Shown here piece by piece: positions 9,012 to 19,714 of a stretch of DNA of 64,000 nt (positions are counted from its first letter, which is position 1; each line of letters begins with the position of its first letter). The stretch comes from CBDCGJ01 sp965216645. Its GTDB lineage: Bacteria > Pseudomonadota > Alphaproteobacteria > GCA-2731375. Both the position numbers and the translations under genes were made by a program. The notes below the pieces were generated by a model. The model ran no database searches. It was not told where the DNA came from and was given only the letters and a program-made list of their open reading frames with translations. The DNA is taken from contig CBDCGJ010000007.1 in the NCBI GenBank assembly GCA_965216645.1, forward strand, positions 26,550 to 90,549, given 5' to 3'.

Positions 9012-9223
9012 TTTATTCTCGTATAGCGTTGGCGGTTTTAATATTCTAAGCAACTAATATTAGATAATTATTGCAACCTGTAATGTCTGTACCGAATCCC
9101 TCAGGTCCGGTAGTGTAACCGCCAGCGTTTGAAAGAAATATATTCCGTATTGAAATAGTTTAATATCGAATCGTGTTTTGTAACTATATACGCGTACATC
9201 ATTAGCTGAGATAATTTTCACCC

Positions 9224-10015
9224 ATGTCAGTTCAGGATCAAACACAAGTTTTTGCACCCTGCCGTCGGGTCTTTCGGCGTGCCCGCAGGTTGCTGGACCG
9301 AGACGATCTAAACGATTCGCAACGGCTTCTCAGCGATTTCTCGACATGTTTGGAAAAAAGTTGTCCTCGCCGACAGCAATGTCAGCGATACGTCAGAGGC
9401 CAAGGACTTGCGGTTCCGGAGAACAAATCCGACCTCGTCGATTGGCAGACAATGTCTCGTCGTCCAAATGGTTATGTAGACATCGACGGCCACCGATTGA
9501 CGGAGGGTTTTGAACAACATTTTGCCGCCAGAGACCATTGGGAAAATAGGATTTTGCATCAACAAATAGCGAAAGATGTAGCGTGGAAGTACGAAACGTC
9601 GAGCTTTCGTGCGTTGCTCCGCGCTTGGTACGATTTGGAAAACCCCTCCCTTTCAGATTTCAACTTCGCTGCTCTGAACCGGGAGGATATTGAACCGTGG
9701 CTGCACATTTTTGAGTTTGGCGGCGAAGGGGGGACTAGATTCAAACGTTATGCGCCGCGTATGACGGAGCTGTCAGGCCGGGACGACACAAACACATCAA
9801 TCATGGATTTTCCTATCAGAAAGTTTGCTGAACTCATTGAGCAAGTTCAAGACGACCTTATCGAACAAAGAAAACCGAAATACGGTTATGTTGTTCGTCA
9901 ACTGAATTTCAAAGGCAGTCGACGTGAAGCAGCGATGCGGCGATTAGAATTGCCGTACTTTTCGGGCGATATGGTCGTCGGTTCAATCGTCATGTTGAAG
10001 CCAGAAGCGGCATAG
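9224..10015 (+). CDS. PAS_5-like protein with N-terminal cysteine cluster
   Basis: 263 residues. The C-terminal half (about 120-230) resembles the PAS-like PAS_5 family common in Rhodospirillales: a helical FRALLRAWYDL stretch, a short linker with an acidic DIEPWL, then FKRYAPRMTELSGRD and a basic REAAMRRLELPYF strand. The N-terminal part holds several cysteines (Cys12; then Cys39, Cys44 and Cys50 spaced C-x4-C-x5-C), which could bind metal or act in redox sensing; this is inference. No enzymatic or DNA-binding domain is visible. No good Shine-Dalgarno precedes the ATG. Its 3' end overlaps the convergent gene by 33 bp, and the surrounding DNA is AT-richer than its neighbours. Confidence 0.6.
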   Translation: MSVQDQTQVFAPCRRVFRRARRLLDRDDLNDSQRLLSDFSTCLEKSCPRRQQCQRYVRGQGLAVPENKSDLVDWQTMSRRPNGYVDIDGHRLTEGFEQHFAARDHWENRILHQQIAKDVAWKYETSSFRALLRAWYDLENPSLSDFNFAALNREDIEPWLHIFEFGGEGGTRFKRYAPRMTELSGRDDTNTSIMDFPIRKFAELIEQVQDDLIEQRKPKYGYVVRQLNFKGSRREAAMRRLELPYFSGDMVVGSIVMLKPEAA

Positions 10016-10714
10016 CTCTTTTCGAAAATCCATCATTTGTTCATTTATTGAGCTACAGTTTAACCAGACATTTCGTTCGTCATTCGTGTAAGGGAAATAT
10101 CCGACGGAAATCGGAAAGCTATGTGAGTAGCCGTAATACTTAGTGCCAAATTCTCGTGAGATCAAAGCATCCGAGATTAATTGGCCTGTCAACCAGTCAG
10201 GTTGAAATCGTGTAATACCGTGTGCTCTGATCAACCGCGTGAAGTGGGCTGAAAGCCGTGCTCCTCCGTACTCCTGCTTGCGATGAGTTTTCTGTAAATA
10301 TGCTCCGCCAGAGTGAACAATAGATCCAGAAATATTCACCCGCTCGGGAGGAAACCGGAAATTAGGCAAAGGAACGGTTTCTCTATGATGTTTCGGGCTC
10401 CAAAGATACCCTTTCGCGATGTAATCCTTATAGTCGTCGATAATGTCGTGACGCATCGCGACCCAAGCTACGGGACTGCGATTTTGCTCAAGTAGTATCC
10501 AGCCGCTGTTACTTTCGGTGAGATCAAACAGCTCGGGGTCGAGATGACGTGCCAGCGGCGCTTCCGAATTGAATTCCAATGTCAGATCGCGCCAGCCCGA
10601 GAGGCCTGCAAAGCATTGAACGGATATCGCATTTCGATTTAACAACTGGCAGACTGTATCGATATACAGCTGAGTCAAAATATCGACATGATTGTCGTCA
10701 GACTGAAGTTGCAT
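9983..10714 (-). CDS. Hypothetical protein, possibly acyltransferase-fold
   Basis: 243 residues that I do not recognise as a named family. No signal peptide or membrane segment. An internal block of the kind SGSIVHSGGAYLQ...YGGARLSAHFTRLIRAHG followed by a FGTKYYGYSHSF stretch is reminiscent of the acyl-CoA-binding segment of GNAT-fold enzymes, but the glycine/arginine loop is not canonical. It is convergent with, and overlaps by 33 bp, the PAS-like gene. It lies in the AT-richer 9-10.8 kb interval, with an AT-rich 77 bp promoter region upstream. Real coding potential is supported by length and by good separation from neighbours; function is unknown. Confidence 0.55.
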   Translation of the reverse strand: MQLQSDDNHVDILTQLYIDTVCQLLNRNAISVQCFAGLSGWRDLTLEFNSEAPLARHLDPELFDLTESNSGWILLEQNRSPVAWVAMRHDIIDDYKDYIAKGYLWSPKHHRETVPLPNFRFPPERVNISGSIVHSGGAYLQKTHRKQEYGGARLSAHFTRLIRAHGITRFQPDWLTGQLISDALISREFGTKYYGYSHSFPISVGYFPYTNDERNVWLNCSSINEQMMDFRKELCRFWLQHDD

Positions 10715-10791
10715 CTCGTACCAACGTGAATTAGCACGTGTGACTACACTTATATCAGTTAAGTTATCACGTAAATGCTATCTCTAGTCTA

Positions 10792-11139
10792 CTATTCTTC
10801 AAAAATCTCCAGCTTGAGGTCCAGCATTTCGCCCATCCAAATTGGATGGTCGCGATGGTCTTCAAGATCGTTACCCGTATTGGGATGCAGGAATATGGTG
10901 CAGCCGCGCCGGTTCAGCATCAACCACGGAACCAGCGTCGAAAACAGTTCCTGCGCAAATAGAATTTGGTAACTCCAACGCGGATGCGGGCCGACATTGC
11001 GTTCGTGCCAGCGGCCCATATCGACATCGAATTTCTCCACAACCTCCTCGCGCAAGGCCATCGCGGCCTCCCGCTTTTCGGCGTCGAAATAGACGTGGGC
11101 GTGGTAGTCCGGGATTCCGGCAACCATAGGTTTGGCCAT
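10792..11139 (-). CDS. DOPA 4,5-dioxygenase family protein
   Basis: 115 residues from an ATG at 11139. Matches the small aromatic ring-cleavage-like family named after fungal DOPA 4,5-dioxygenase: DYHAHVYFD near the N-terminus, HPRWSYQILF in the middle and RRGCTIFLHPNTGND...HRDHPIW near the end, with conserved histidines suited to an iron site. Bacterial members are common and mostly uncharacterised, so a role in DOPA turnover should not be assumed. Its ATG overlaps the grxD stop by one base (TAATG), so it is translationally coupled as the last gene of the purine-bolA-grxD run. Confidence 0.8.
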   Translation of the reverse strand: MAKPMVAGIPDYHAHVYFDAEKREAAMALREEVVEKFDVDMGRWHERNVGPHPRWSYQILFAQELFSTLVPWLMLNRRGCTIFLHPNTGNDLEDHRDHPIWMGEMLDLKLEIFEE

Positions 11140-11477
11140 TACGCCGCCTTCACCTGTACGCCCTTGTCTTTCAGCATGTCCTGCAATTCGCCGGTCTCGA
11201 ACATCTCGCGCAGGATATCGCAGCCGCCCACGAACTCGCCCTTCACGTAAAGCTGCGGGATGGTCGGCCAATTGCTGAATTCTTTGATGCCTTCGCGCAC
11301 GCTCATGTCTTCCAGCACATTGACGCTGGAAAACGGTACTTCAAGATGGCTCAAGATTTGAACCACGACGGAAGAGAATCCGCATTGCGGAAAGACGGGC
11401 GTGCCCTTCATAAACAGAACGACATCGTCGCCGTCGATTGTGGTTTTGATCTTTTCCTGAACAGGATTGTCACTCAT
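11139..11477 (-). CDS. grxD: Monothiol glutaredoxin, Grx4 type
   Basis: 112 residues from the ATG at 11477; a longer in-frame extension upstream has no family similarity. The monothiol active site appears as FPQCGFSS (CGFS motif), with KGTP before it and WPTIPQLYVKGEFVGGCDI after, which bind glutathione and a shared [2Fe-2S] cluster. CGFS glutaredoxins carry Fe-S clusters and pair physically with BolA proteins. The bolA gene ends 31 bp upstream on the same strand, a conserved arrangement that supports a Grx-BolA complex. Confidence 0.95.
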   Translation of the reverse strand: MSDNPVQEKIKTTIDGDDVVLFMKGTPVFPQCGFSSVVVQILSHLEVPFSSVNVLEDMSVREGIKEFSNWPTIPQLYVKGEFVGGCDILREMFETGELQDMLKDKGVQVKAA

Positions 11478-11508
11478 AGCATTTCGTCCCTTGCCAATGT
11501 CCCGCTGG

Positions 11509-11745
11509 TCACTCCTCCGGCACCGCGGTTTGCAGTGCCAGAGCATGGAGTTGACCCCCCATCCGTCCTTGCAGGGCCTGATAGACCATTTGGTGTTGCT
11601 GAACCCGTGATTTCCCTTGAAAGGCGGCGGACGTGACGCGAGCGGCGTAATGGTCGCCGTCACCGCGCAGATCTTCGATTTCGACATCCGCATCGGGTAT
11701 GCCCGCCTTGATCAGCTTGGTGATTTCGCCAGCATCCATCGCCAT
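11509..11745 (-). CDS. bolA: BolA/IbaG family protein
   Basis: 78 residues, the short BolA-like form. It shows the BolA core with GDGDHYAARVTSAAFQGKSRVQQHQMVYQAL, including the His in the H-x-Q-x-x-V segment that serves as cluster ligand in Grx-BolA heterodimers. It lies between purL (37 bp upstream) and grxD. Expected role is Fe-S trafficking or iron-responsive regulation together with the CGFS glutaredoxin. I use bolA in the broad family sense; the short length is closer to IbaG (YrbA). Confidence 0.9.
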   Translation of the reverse strand: MAMDAGEITKLIKAGIPDADVEIEDLRGDGDHYAARVTSAAFQGKSRVQQHQMVYQALQGRMGGQLHALALQTAVPEE

Positions 11746-11782
11746 TCGGCGTACTCCAAAGTTCAGAAACCTTACTCAGATC

Positions 11783-13986
<2,204 letters not shown>

Positions 13987-13990
<4 letters not shown>

Positions 13991-14670
13991 GCCAATGCGT
14001 CCACCAAACCTTTAAACAACGCGCGGCCGTCTTCTCCGCCATGCAGGGCGTCGCTGGCACGCTCCGGATGGGGCATCATGCCGAGCACGGTTTTGGATGC
14101 GTTGAAGACGCCGGCGATATCCCGCGCCGACCCGTTCGGATTGGCCGGACCATGGGTATCGCCCGAGATATACCTGAATGCGACCTGATCGTTCGCCTCC
14201 AATTCGTCGAGTATGTCGTCGTCGGCGAAATACTGGCCATCATGATGCGCGACCGGTACACGGAGAATATCGCCGTCGCCGTATCCGGCGGTGAAGACCG
14301 TTTGGCTATTTTCGACTTTCAAATGGACGTCGCGGCAGACATATTTCAGTCCCGCATTGGATATTAGGGCACCCGGCAACAGGGCGCTCTCGACCAAAAT
14401 TTGAAATCCGTTGCAGATACCCAATACGGGGACGCCTTTGTTGGCTCTAGCGACAACGTCACTCATGATCGGCGAATTGGCGGCCATGGCGCCGCTACGC
14501 AGATAGTCGCCGTACGAAAAGCCGCCCGGCAATACGATAAGGTCCACGTCGGGCAAGGAGGTATCGCCGTGCCAGACCATATGGACCGGCTGATTGGTCG
14601 CTTGTTCCAGCGCCACTTTGACGTCCCGGTCGCAATTGGATCCGGGAAAAACAACAACCGCCGATTTCAC
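13987..14670 (-). CDS. purQ: Phosphoribosylformylglycinamidine synthase subunit I (glutaminase)
   Basis: 227 residues from the GTG at 14670 (KSAVVVFPGSNCDRD follows). The reading frame is open further upstream but that extension lacks family similarity. It is a class I glutamine amidotransferase: nucleophile Cys in PVLGICNGFQIL, His-x-Glu in MMPHPERASD near the C-terminus. It provides ammonia to PurL. It begins 37 bp after purS and ends inside the purL start codon. Confidence 0.96.
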
Positions 14671-14707
14671 CCTAACGCTCCCGACCCGGTAGTTCTGACT
14701 GATCCGC

Positions 14708-14950
14708 TCATTCGACCATTTCGATGGTGTAGTTTTCGATGACGGTGTTGGCGAGCAACTGCCTGCACATGGCATCCACGGCCGCCTCGGCCTTGTCGCG
14801 ATCCTGCTCTGTCAGGTCGAGTTCGATCATTTTGCCTTGGCGCACGTCCTGTACGCCATCGAATCCAAGATGGTCGAGCGATTTGGAAATCGCCTTTCCC
14901 TGGGGGTCTAAGACACCGTTTTTCAGGTAGATATGTACTCGAGCTTTCAC
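14708..14950 (-). CDS. purS: Phosphoribosylformylglycinamidine synthase, PurS subunit
   Basis: 80 residues, the structural subunit that bridges PurL and PurQ. Typical PurS features are the N-terminal strand KARVHIYLKNGVLDPQGKAI, the LGFDGVQDVRQGKMIELDL core and a C-terminal ENYTIEMVE. It starts 20 bp after purC. Confidence 0.95.
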   Translation of the reverse strand: MKARVHIYLKNGVLDPQGKAISKSLDHLGFDGVQDVRQGKMIELDLTEQDRDKAEAAVDAMCRQLLANTVIENYTIEMVE

Positions 14951-14970
14951 GCGAAACTATCCTCTACGAA

Positions 14971-15735
14971 TTACTGGATCGCCACCGGGCCTTTCATGTC
15001 GTTGGGTCCGGCGTCAGGTAGGATGCCCAACCGGCGGGCGACTTCTTGATAGGCTTCGGCCACGCCGCCCAAATCGCGCCGAAAACGATCTTTGTCCAGT
15101 TTCTCATTGCTGGCCATATCCCAAAGGCGGCAACTGTCCGGGCTGATTTCGTCTGCCAGGACGATACGCATTTCGTCGCCATTGTAGAGACGGCCGAATT
15201 CCAATTTGAAGTCGATAAGGCGAATGCCGACACCCGAGAACAGACCGAAAAGCATATCGTTGATCCTGAGTGACATGGCCATGATCTCATCGATCTCCGG
15301 CGGACTGGCCCAGCCGAAACAGGTGATATGTTCTTCGGTGACCATCGGGTCGCCCAGTTCGTCCGACTTGTAACAGAATTCGACAATCGACCTGGGCAAC
15401 GGCGTGCCTTCCTTCAGGCCGAGCCGGTTGGCCAAAGTGCCGGCGGCGACGTTTCGAACGATAACTTCGACGGGAATAATCTCCACTTCCCGTATCAGTT
15501 GTTCGCGCATGTTGAGGCGCCGCACGAAATGCGTCGGAATGCCAAGCTCGCTCAGTCGCGTCATGATATGTTCGCTGATCCGGTTGTTCAGCACGCCTTT
15601 ACCGGTGATGACGCCCTTCTTCTCGTTGTTGAAGGCGGTGGCGTCGTCCTTGAAATACTGGACAAGCGTGCCGGGCTCGGGCCCCTCGAAAAGGACTTTG
15701 GCCTTACCCTCGTAGACCTTCCTACGACGTGACAT
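14971..15735 (-). CDS. purC: SAICAR synthetase
   Basis: 254 residues from the ATG at 15735. It ligates aspartate to CAIR with ATP. Signatures: RRKVYEGKAKVLFEG at the N-terminus, EVIVRNVAAGTLANRLG, and LIDFKLEFGR...LADEISPDSCRLWD, the metal- and ATP-binding SAICAR signature. It is the first gene of the purCSQL-bolA-grxD-dioxygenase run. The frame is open for 64 codons upstream of the chosen ATG, but that part is not conserved PurC sequence. Confidence 0.96.
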   Translation of the reverse strand: MSRRRKVYEGKAKVLFEGPEPGTLVQYFKDDATAFNNEKKGVITGKGVLNNRISEHIMTRLSELGIPTHFVRRLNMREQLIREVEIIPVEVIVRNVAAGTLANRLGLKEGTPLPRSIVEFCYKSDELGDPMVTEEHITCFGWASPPEIDEIMAMSLRINDMLFGLFSGVGIRLIDFKLEFGRLYNGDEMRIVLADEISPDSCRLWDMASNEKLDKDRFRRDLGGVAEAYQEVARRLGILPDAGPNDMKGPVAIQ

Positions 15736-15947
15736 CGGATTTCGCTTTGCTTGAAACGCGTCCACCGTCGCGAGCGGGGGGATGCGGTATCGGATGAATT
15801 TCGGTCGCCATATCAGCGCCCGGAACATAACCGAATTGAGGTCGCGATACAATCGCCGCTTGGACTGGATTTCTGGCCCTATCCGGCTTAGATATGAAAG
15901 GGATAATATAGCCCGATACCGCCACATGAAGTCAGGAGTTGAAGCTG

Positions 15948-16268
15948 ATGAGCACCTTTGACAAACAGCAAAAAGCCCACGAGGCCAAATACGCCCACGA
16001 CAAGGAGACCGAGTTCAAGATCATGGCGCGGCGCAACAAACTCCTGGGTTTATGGGCGGCGGAGCACTTCGGGCTTAGCGGAGACGCGGCCGAAGCATAT
16101 GCGAAGGAAGTGATTGCCTCCGATTTCGATCGCCCCGGCGACGAGGATGTGTTCGAAAAAGTCGATGCCGATTTCAAGGAACGCGGCGTCGAGATGTCAG
16201 AGCATCGCATTCGGCGCGAGATGGAAGAGTTGCTTGAAACCGCTCGTGACCAAATCCTGGCGGAATAG
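15948..16268 (+). CDS. F1-ATPase inhibitor subunit zeta (DUF1476)
   Basis: 106 residues from the ATG at 15948, placed 9 bases after AGGAG at 15934-15938; an upstream TTG at 15939 is less likely. STFDKQQKAHEAKYAHDKETEFK followed by an acidic helical bundle is typical of DUF1476. In Paracoccus this protein is the zeta subunit, whose N-terminus inserts into F1 and blocks ATP hydrolysis. The family is confined to alphaproteobacteria and helps assign the window. It is divergent from purC, a common arrangement. Confidence 0.93.
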   Translation: MSTFDKQQKAHEAKYAHDKETEFKIMARRNKLLGLWAAEHFGLSGDAAEAYAKEVIASDFDRPGDEDVFEKVDADFKERGVEMSEHRIRREMEELLETARDQILAE

Positions 16269-16283
16269 AAAGCGCCGAATCGC

Positions 16284-16958
16284 TTAGCGAAACTCATAGC
16301 GTCCATTGCGGACGCGGATGTTCGGCACTCTTCTGGTTTGCTCGAAAAGCGCATACCCTTCCCGCAGGTTATCCCAAAAACTTGCCCATCGATGTCCGTC
16401 GAATCTAGGGGCGTAGGGAGCATCGAAGCGGAACGGAAATATGTGTACCTGAAACGCCGATTGACCATTGGCGAGGGCCGCCTCGGCAAGTTGGTATATT
16501 TGGTCGATGCCCGGATCGGTCATGGCATAACAGCCGATCGATACGCAATTACCATGGACCATGAGAAATGAACCGGTGCGACCGTGGGATCGGTCGTAGG
16601 CGTTCGGGTATCCTAAATTGAAGGCGCGATGGAAGCGGCTGCCAGGGTGTAGTTGTTTCGGGCCGATACGGTAGAAGCCTTCCGGACTTTGCCGGTCGCC
16701 TTCCCTCAGTTTCGGGCCGAGATCGCCGGAATAGGCGCAGATCGGATACATCTTAAAGAGCGCGAAACGTCCGCTTTTTTTCAGCCAGACCTCCAGCACT
16801 CTCTCCGTTTTGAAAACTCTTATGAAAAGTGACGCACCCGACGCGAAGCCGCCTTGGTTCAATTCCTCTTGCAGTCCGTCGGCCACAAGAGATTGACTTC
16901 TGATGCCCGCAAAAACAAAGCAAATTATTAGAGCAAATAGACGCATCCGTATCCCCAT
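16284..16958 (-). CDS. Secreted L,D-transpeptidase (YkuD/YafK-like)
   Basis: 224 residues (or 220 from an ATG four codons in). A hydrophobic signal peptide spans about 5-26. The YkuD catalytic motif is present as SFLMVHGNCVSIGCYAM at about 138-154, with the nucleophile Cys in SIGC and the upstream His. The stretch REGDRQSPEGFY is typical of the YafK-like group. Such proteins form or cleave peptidoglycan cross-links or anchor lipoprotein in the periplasm. It is convergent with the zeta-subunit gene. Confidence 0.9.
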   Translation of the reverse strand: MGIRMRLFALIICFVFAGIRSQSLVADGLQEELNQGGFASGASLFIRVFKTERVLEVWLKKSGRFALFKMYPICAYSGDLGPKLREGDRQSPEGFYRIGPKQLHPGSRFHRAFNLGYPNAYDRSHGRTGSFLMVHGNCVSIGCYAMTDPGIDQIYQLAEAALANGQSAFQVHIFPFRFDAPYAPRFDGHRWASFWDNLREGYALFEQTRRVPNIRVRNGRYEFR

Positions 16959-17078
16959 GTTAGTGTGAAAGACTATCTGCCGCCTATGTCGGGCGGTTGA
17001 CGGAATGGTGGCGATATTGGGGCACCAAGTTATTGTCTAAAATGGATATTCGTCCGACTATGTTTTTCGTAGGTTGAG

Positions 17079-18278
17079 ATGATCGACGACTTCGATTTGA
17101 TGAATGTACCGGCGGACTTTGTCGCCGATCCGTATCGTTATCTGGCGGAGCTTAGAGAGCGACGGCCAGTGCATCATCTACCCGACGGCAGCGTAATGTT
17201 GACCCGCTATGCCGACTTGGCGGCGGTCTATCGAAACCCCAAGGTCTGGAGTTCCGACAAGAAGATCGAATTCAAACCCAAATTTGGCGATAGCCCGCTT
17301 TACGAGCACCATACGACTAGCGTTGTGTTCACCGACCCGCCGGATCATACTCGTATCCGCGGCCTATTCCAGGCCGCCTTCACCCGCAAATCCCTCGCTG
17401 CCATGAAACCCCGTATCGAATTCATGGTTGACGGCTATCTCGACGCGTTCGAAGACAAAGGCGAGATGGATGTGGTGGAGGATTTCTCCTTCAAGCTGCC
17501 GATCGAAGTGATCTGCATCATGCTGGGCGTGCCGCAGCGGGATTGGGCTCTGATCCGGGACTGGGCCGTCGCCATCCTGACGGCCCTGGAACCGACGCTT
17601 ACACCGGCACAGCTCGACAAAGGCAATCAGTCGGTGGTCGATTTCAAAGCCTATTTACGCGATCTCGTGGAAGATCGGCGGCAGAGGCCCGGCGACGGTG
17701 CCGACGGCGAGGTGCTGACGGCCCTGATCGATGCGGAGGAGGACGGTGAGAAGCTGACGGAGCTCGAGCTGCTGCACCAATGTATTTTCATGCTCAATGC
17801 CGGGCATGAGACCTCGACGAACATGATTTCTCATGGCGTGCATGAGATACTTCGTCATCAAGAGGAATTGCAGCGCCTTCGCGACGATCGGGGTTTGATC
17901 GATAGTTGCGTCGAAGAAGTCTTGCGCTTTCATCCGCCGATCCAGATCAACAACCGTCGGGCGCTTGTCGATTGCGACGTGGGCGGGATGTCGTTGGCAG
18001 CTGGGACCACCGCGCATCTGATGATTGCCGGGGGTAATCGCGATCCGGCTCAATTTCCCGACCCGGACAGGTTCGACATCGGCCGCCGTCCAAATCGGCA
18101 CCTGTCCTTCGGCCTCGGCATCCATATCTGTGCCGGTAATTCGCTTGCCCGGATCGAAGCCGCGATCGCGTTTCAAAAACTGTTCGACCGGTTTCCTGGT
18201 CTCCACCTGACCGGCCCGGCTGAAATCGCGGACCGCATCCGCTTCCGAGAAGTCACGAAATTGCCGGTAGCGATTTGA
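17079..18278 (+). CDS. Cytochrome P450
   Basis: 399 residues, soluble bacterial P450. I-helix AGHETS at about 241-246, K-helix E280-x-x-R283 (EVLR), and the heme loop FGLGIHICAGNSLAR with the proximal ligand at about Cys351. The oxygen-activation pair is A-G-H-E-T rather than AGxDT, which is common in bacterial members. No ferredoxin or ferredoxin reductase is encoded nearby, so electron partners are elsewhere. The substrate is unknown. The 3' end overlaps the convergent solute-binding-like gene by 26 bp. Confidence 0.95.
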   Translation: MIDDFDLMNVPADFVADPYRYLAELRERRPVHHLPDGSVMLTRYADLAAVYRNPKVWSSDKKIEFKPKFGDSPLYEHHTTSVVFTDPPDHTRIRGLFQAAFTRKSLAAMKPRIEFMVDGYLDAFEDKGEMDVVEDFSFKLPIEVICIMLGVPQRDWALIRDWAVAILTALEPTLTPAQLDKGNQSVVDFKAYLRDLVEDRRQRPGDGADGEVLTALIDAEEDGEKLTELELLHQCIFMLNAGHETSTNMISHGVHEILRHQEELQRLRDDRGLIDSCVEEVLRFHPPIQINNRRALVDCDVGGMSLAAGTTAHLMIAGGNRDPAQFPDPDRFDIGRRPNRHLSFGLGIHICAGNSLARIEAAIAFQKLFDRFPGLHLTGPAEIADRIRFREVTKLPVAI

Positions 18279-19638
18279 TGTCGAGAACGCCGTCGGGCCG
18301 CATTTGCCAATCGGGCCGATTGCCGGCAATGCCCAACAGCTGGCGGTGATTGTAAAGAAAGAGCCAAGGCGGATCGTCTTGCAGCAAGCGGTAGCAATGG
18401 CGGAATAGCGCGGCACGGGATTCCTCGGTCACGGTGCTAGCGGCGCGATCGATGAGAGCTTCGACGTCGGCATTGGTGTAGCCTTGCCACCAGGAACCAG
18501 CCCAACGGGAATCGATCTTTTCGCGCAAGACGCGGTAGGTGCTGAGGGGACTCGAATCGAAGACGCAGAGATCGCCGATCTGCTTCTTACGTACGCGATG
18601 GGCGTAATCCAATCGATCTTCATGGTAAGTGACGTTGATCGACACGCCGGCGTCAGAGAGTTGACGGACCAGTTCTTGGCTCAACATTTCGGCTTCGTCC
18701 GGCAGGCTGGTCGGGCTGTCCATCTCCAACGTCAAGCCGGCGAGAACGTCCGTTGCCGCGGACGGTATCTCGGCGGATGGGTCGAAGCCGAAATGCGCGG
18801 GGCTCAAAAACCCGACCAGTGGCTGGCCCGCTCCGTCAAGCACATGATCGACCAGGCGCTCGCGGTCGATCGCCTGGTTGAGGGCGCGTCGAACCGCGGG
18901 TTCTTGCAGGGCCGGCCGGGCGCAATTCAGCAGATAGATGTATGTCGTTGGCGACATATAGGGGAATGCCGTCCAGCCCTTTGTTGCAACGGCGCTCGCC
19001 GGCAGATCGTTGGCGATTTGCACTGCACCGCTCTCGAGTGCGGCGAGACGCTCCTCCGGTGTATCGTAGCAGCGCCAGTGCACGAATTCATGAATGAGCG
19101 GGTCGTCGAAATAACTTTCATTCGCCCGTGCGCGAATGTCTATGCCGTCTTCGACATGCTCCAGGAGATAGGCCCCGCTACCGATGGGTCGCCCGCCGTC
19201 CTCGCTGCCTGGCGCAATAATGTAGCCATAGACGAGGATATCGAGGAGATCAGCCATCGGTGCGGCCAGTTCGATGTCGATTTGGGTCGAGCTCACCGAA
19301 GTAAACACAGCGCCGTTCAAATATTGTGCATAGACACCGGGCGCGCCCAGGGTGACACCCATATCCGGGCGGGACATCCGTTCCAGATTGTAGCAGACCG
19401 CGGCCGCGTCCAGAGGCTCGCCATTGTGAAAGCGCAGGTCCGCATGTAAGTCGAACCGCCAATGACGGGCGTCGTCGCTTACGGACCAGCGGGCCGCCAA
19501 ACCGGGGAGAAATCGGTTGTCGGGACCGCGGCGAACCAAGGTGTCGAAGACGGCTTCAAGAATGCAATGCACGTCGTTCAAATCGGTACAATTATGTGGG
19601 TCGTCGAGACCGACCCGGCGTTGGGCGATGGTGAGCAT
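18253..19638 (-). CDS. Family 5 solute-binding-like protein without signal peptide
   Basis: 461 residues of the SBP_bac_5 (oligopeptide/nickel/dipeptide-binding) fold: ILEAVFDTLVRRGPDNRFLPGLAARW, RFHNGEPLDAAAVCYNLERM and VRRALNQAIDRERLV are family hallmarks. The protein starts directly with MLTIAQRRVGLDDPHN; neither the ORF nor the in-frame upstream sequence contains a hydrophobic leader or lipobox, so it appears cytoplasmic. No ABC permease or ATPase gene is near. An AAGGAT ribosome-binding site supports this ATG. It is convergent with the P450 gene (26 bp overlap) and divergent from the cupin gene, with only 76 bp between starts. Roles as a cytosolic ligand sensor or carrier are speculative. 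Confidence 0.82.
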   Translation of the reverse strand: MLTIAQRRVGLDDPHNCTDLNDVHCILEAVFDTLVRRGPDNRFLPGLAARWSVSDDARHWRFDLHADLRFHNGEPLDAAAVCYNLERMSRPDMGVTLGAPGVYAQYLNGAVFTSVSSTQIDIELAAPMADLLDILVYGYIIAPGSEDGGRPIGSGAYLLEHVEDGIDIRARANESYFDDPLIHEFVHWRCYDTPEERLAALESGAVQIANDLPASAVATKGWTAFPYMSPTTYIYLLNCARPALQEPAVRRALNQAIDRERLVDHVLDGAGQPLVGFLSPAHFGFDPSAEIPSAATDVLAGLTLEMDSPTSLPDEAEMLSQELVRQLSDAGVSINVTYHEDRLDYAHRVRKKQIGDLCVFDSSPLSTYRVLREKIDSRWAGSWWQGYTNADVEALIDRAASTVTEESRAALFRHCYRLLQDDPPWLFLYNHRQLLGIAGNRPDWQMRPDGVLDIKSLPAIS

Positions 19639-19714
19639 GGGAATCCTTTGAATGAACTGCGACCCTTTCTATAATGATGACGTCGAATTAAGCAAAACAA
19701 AGGGGATATGGGAG

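Noticed and set aside
15736..15927. 64-codon N-terminal extension of purC
   Set aside because: The frame is open, but the residues are not PurC-like and the conserved protein starts at the ATG at 15735.
18484..19449. 321-codon forward frame
   Set aside because: Antisense shadow of the solute-binding-like gene; the reverse strand carries the recognisable family sequence.
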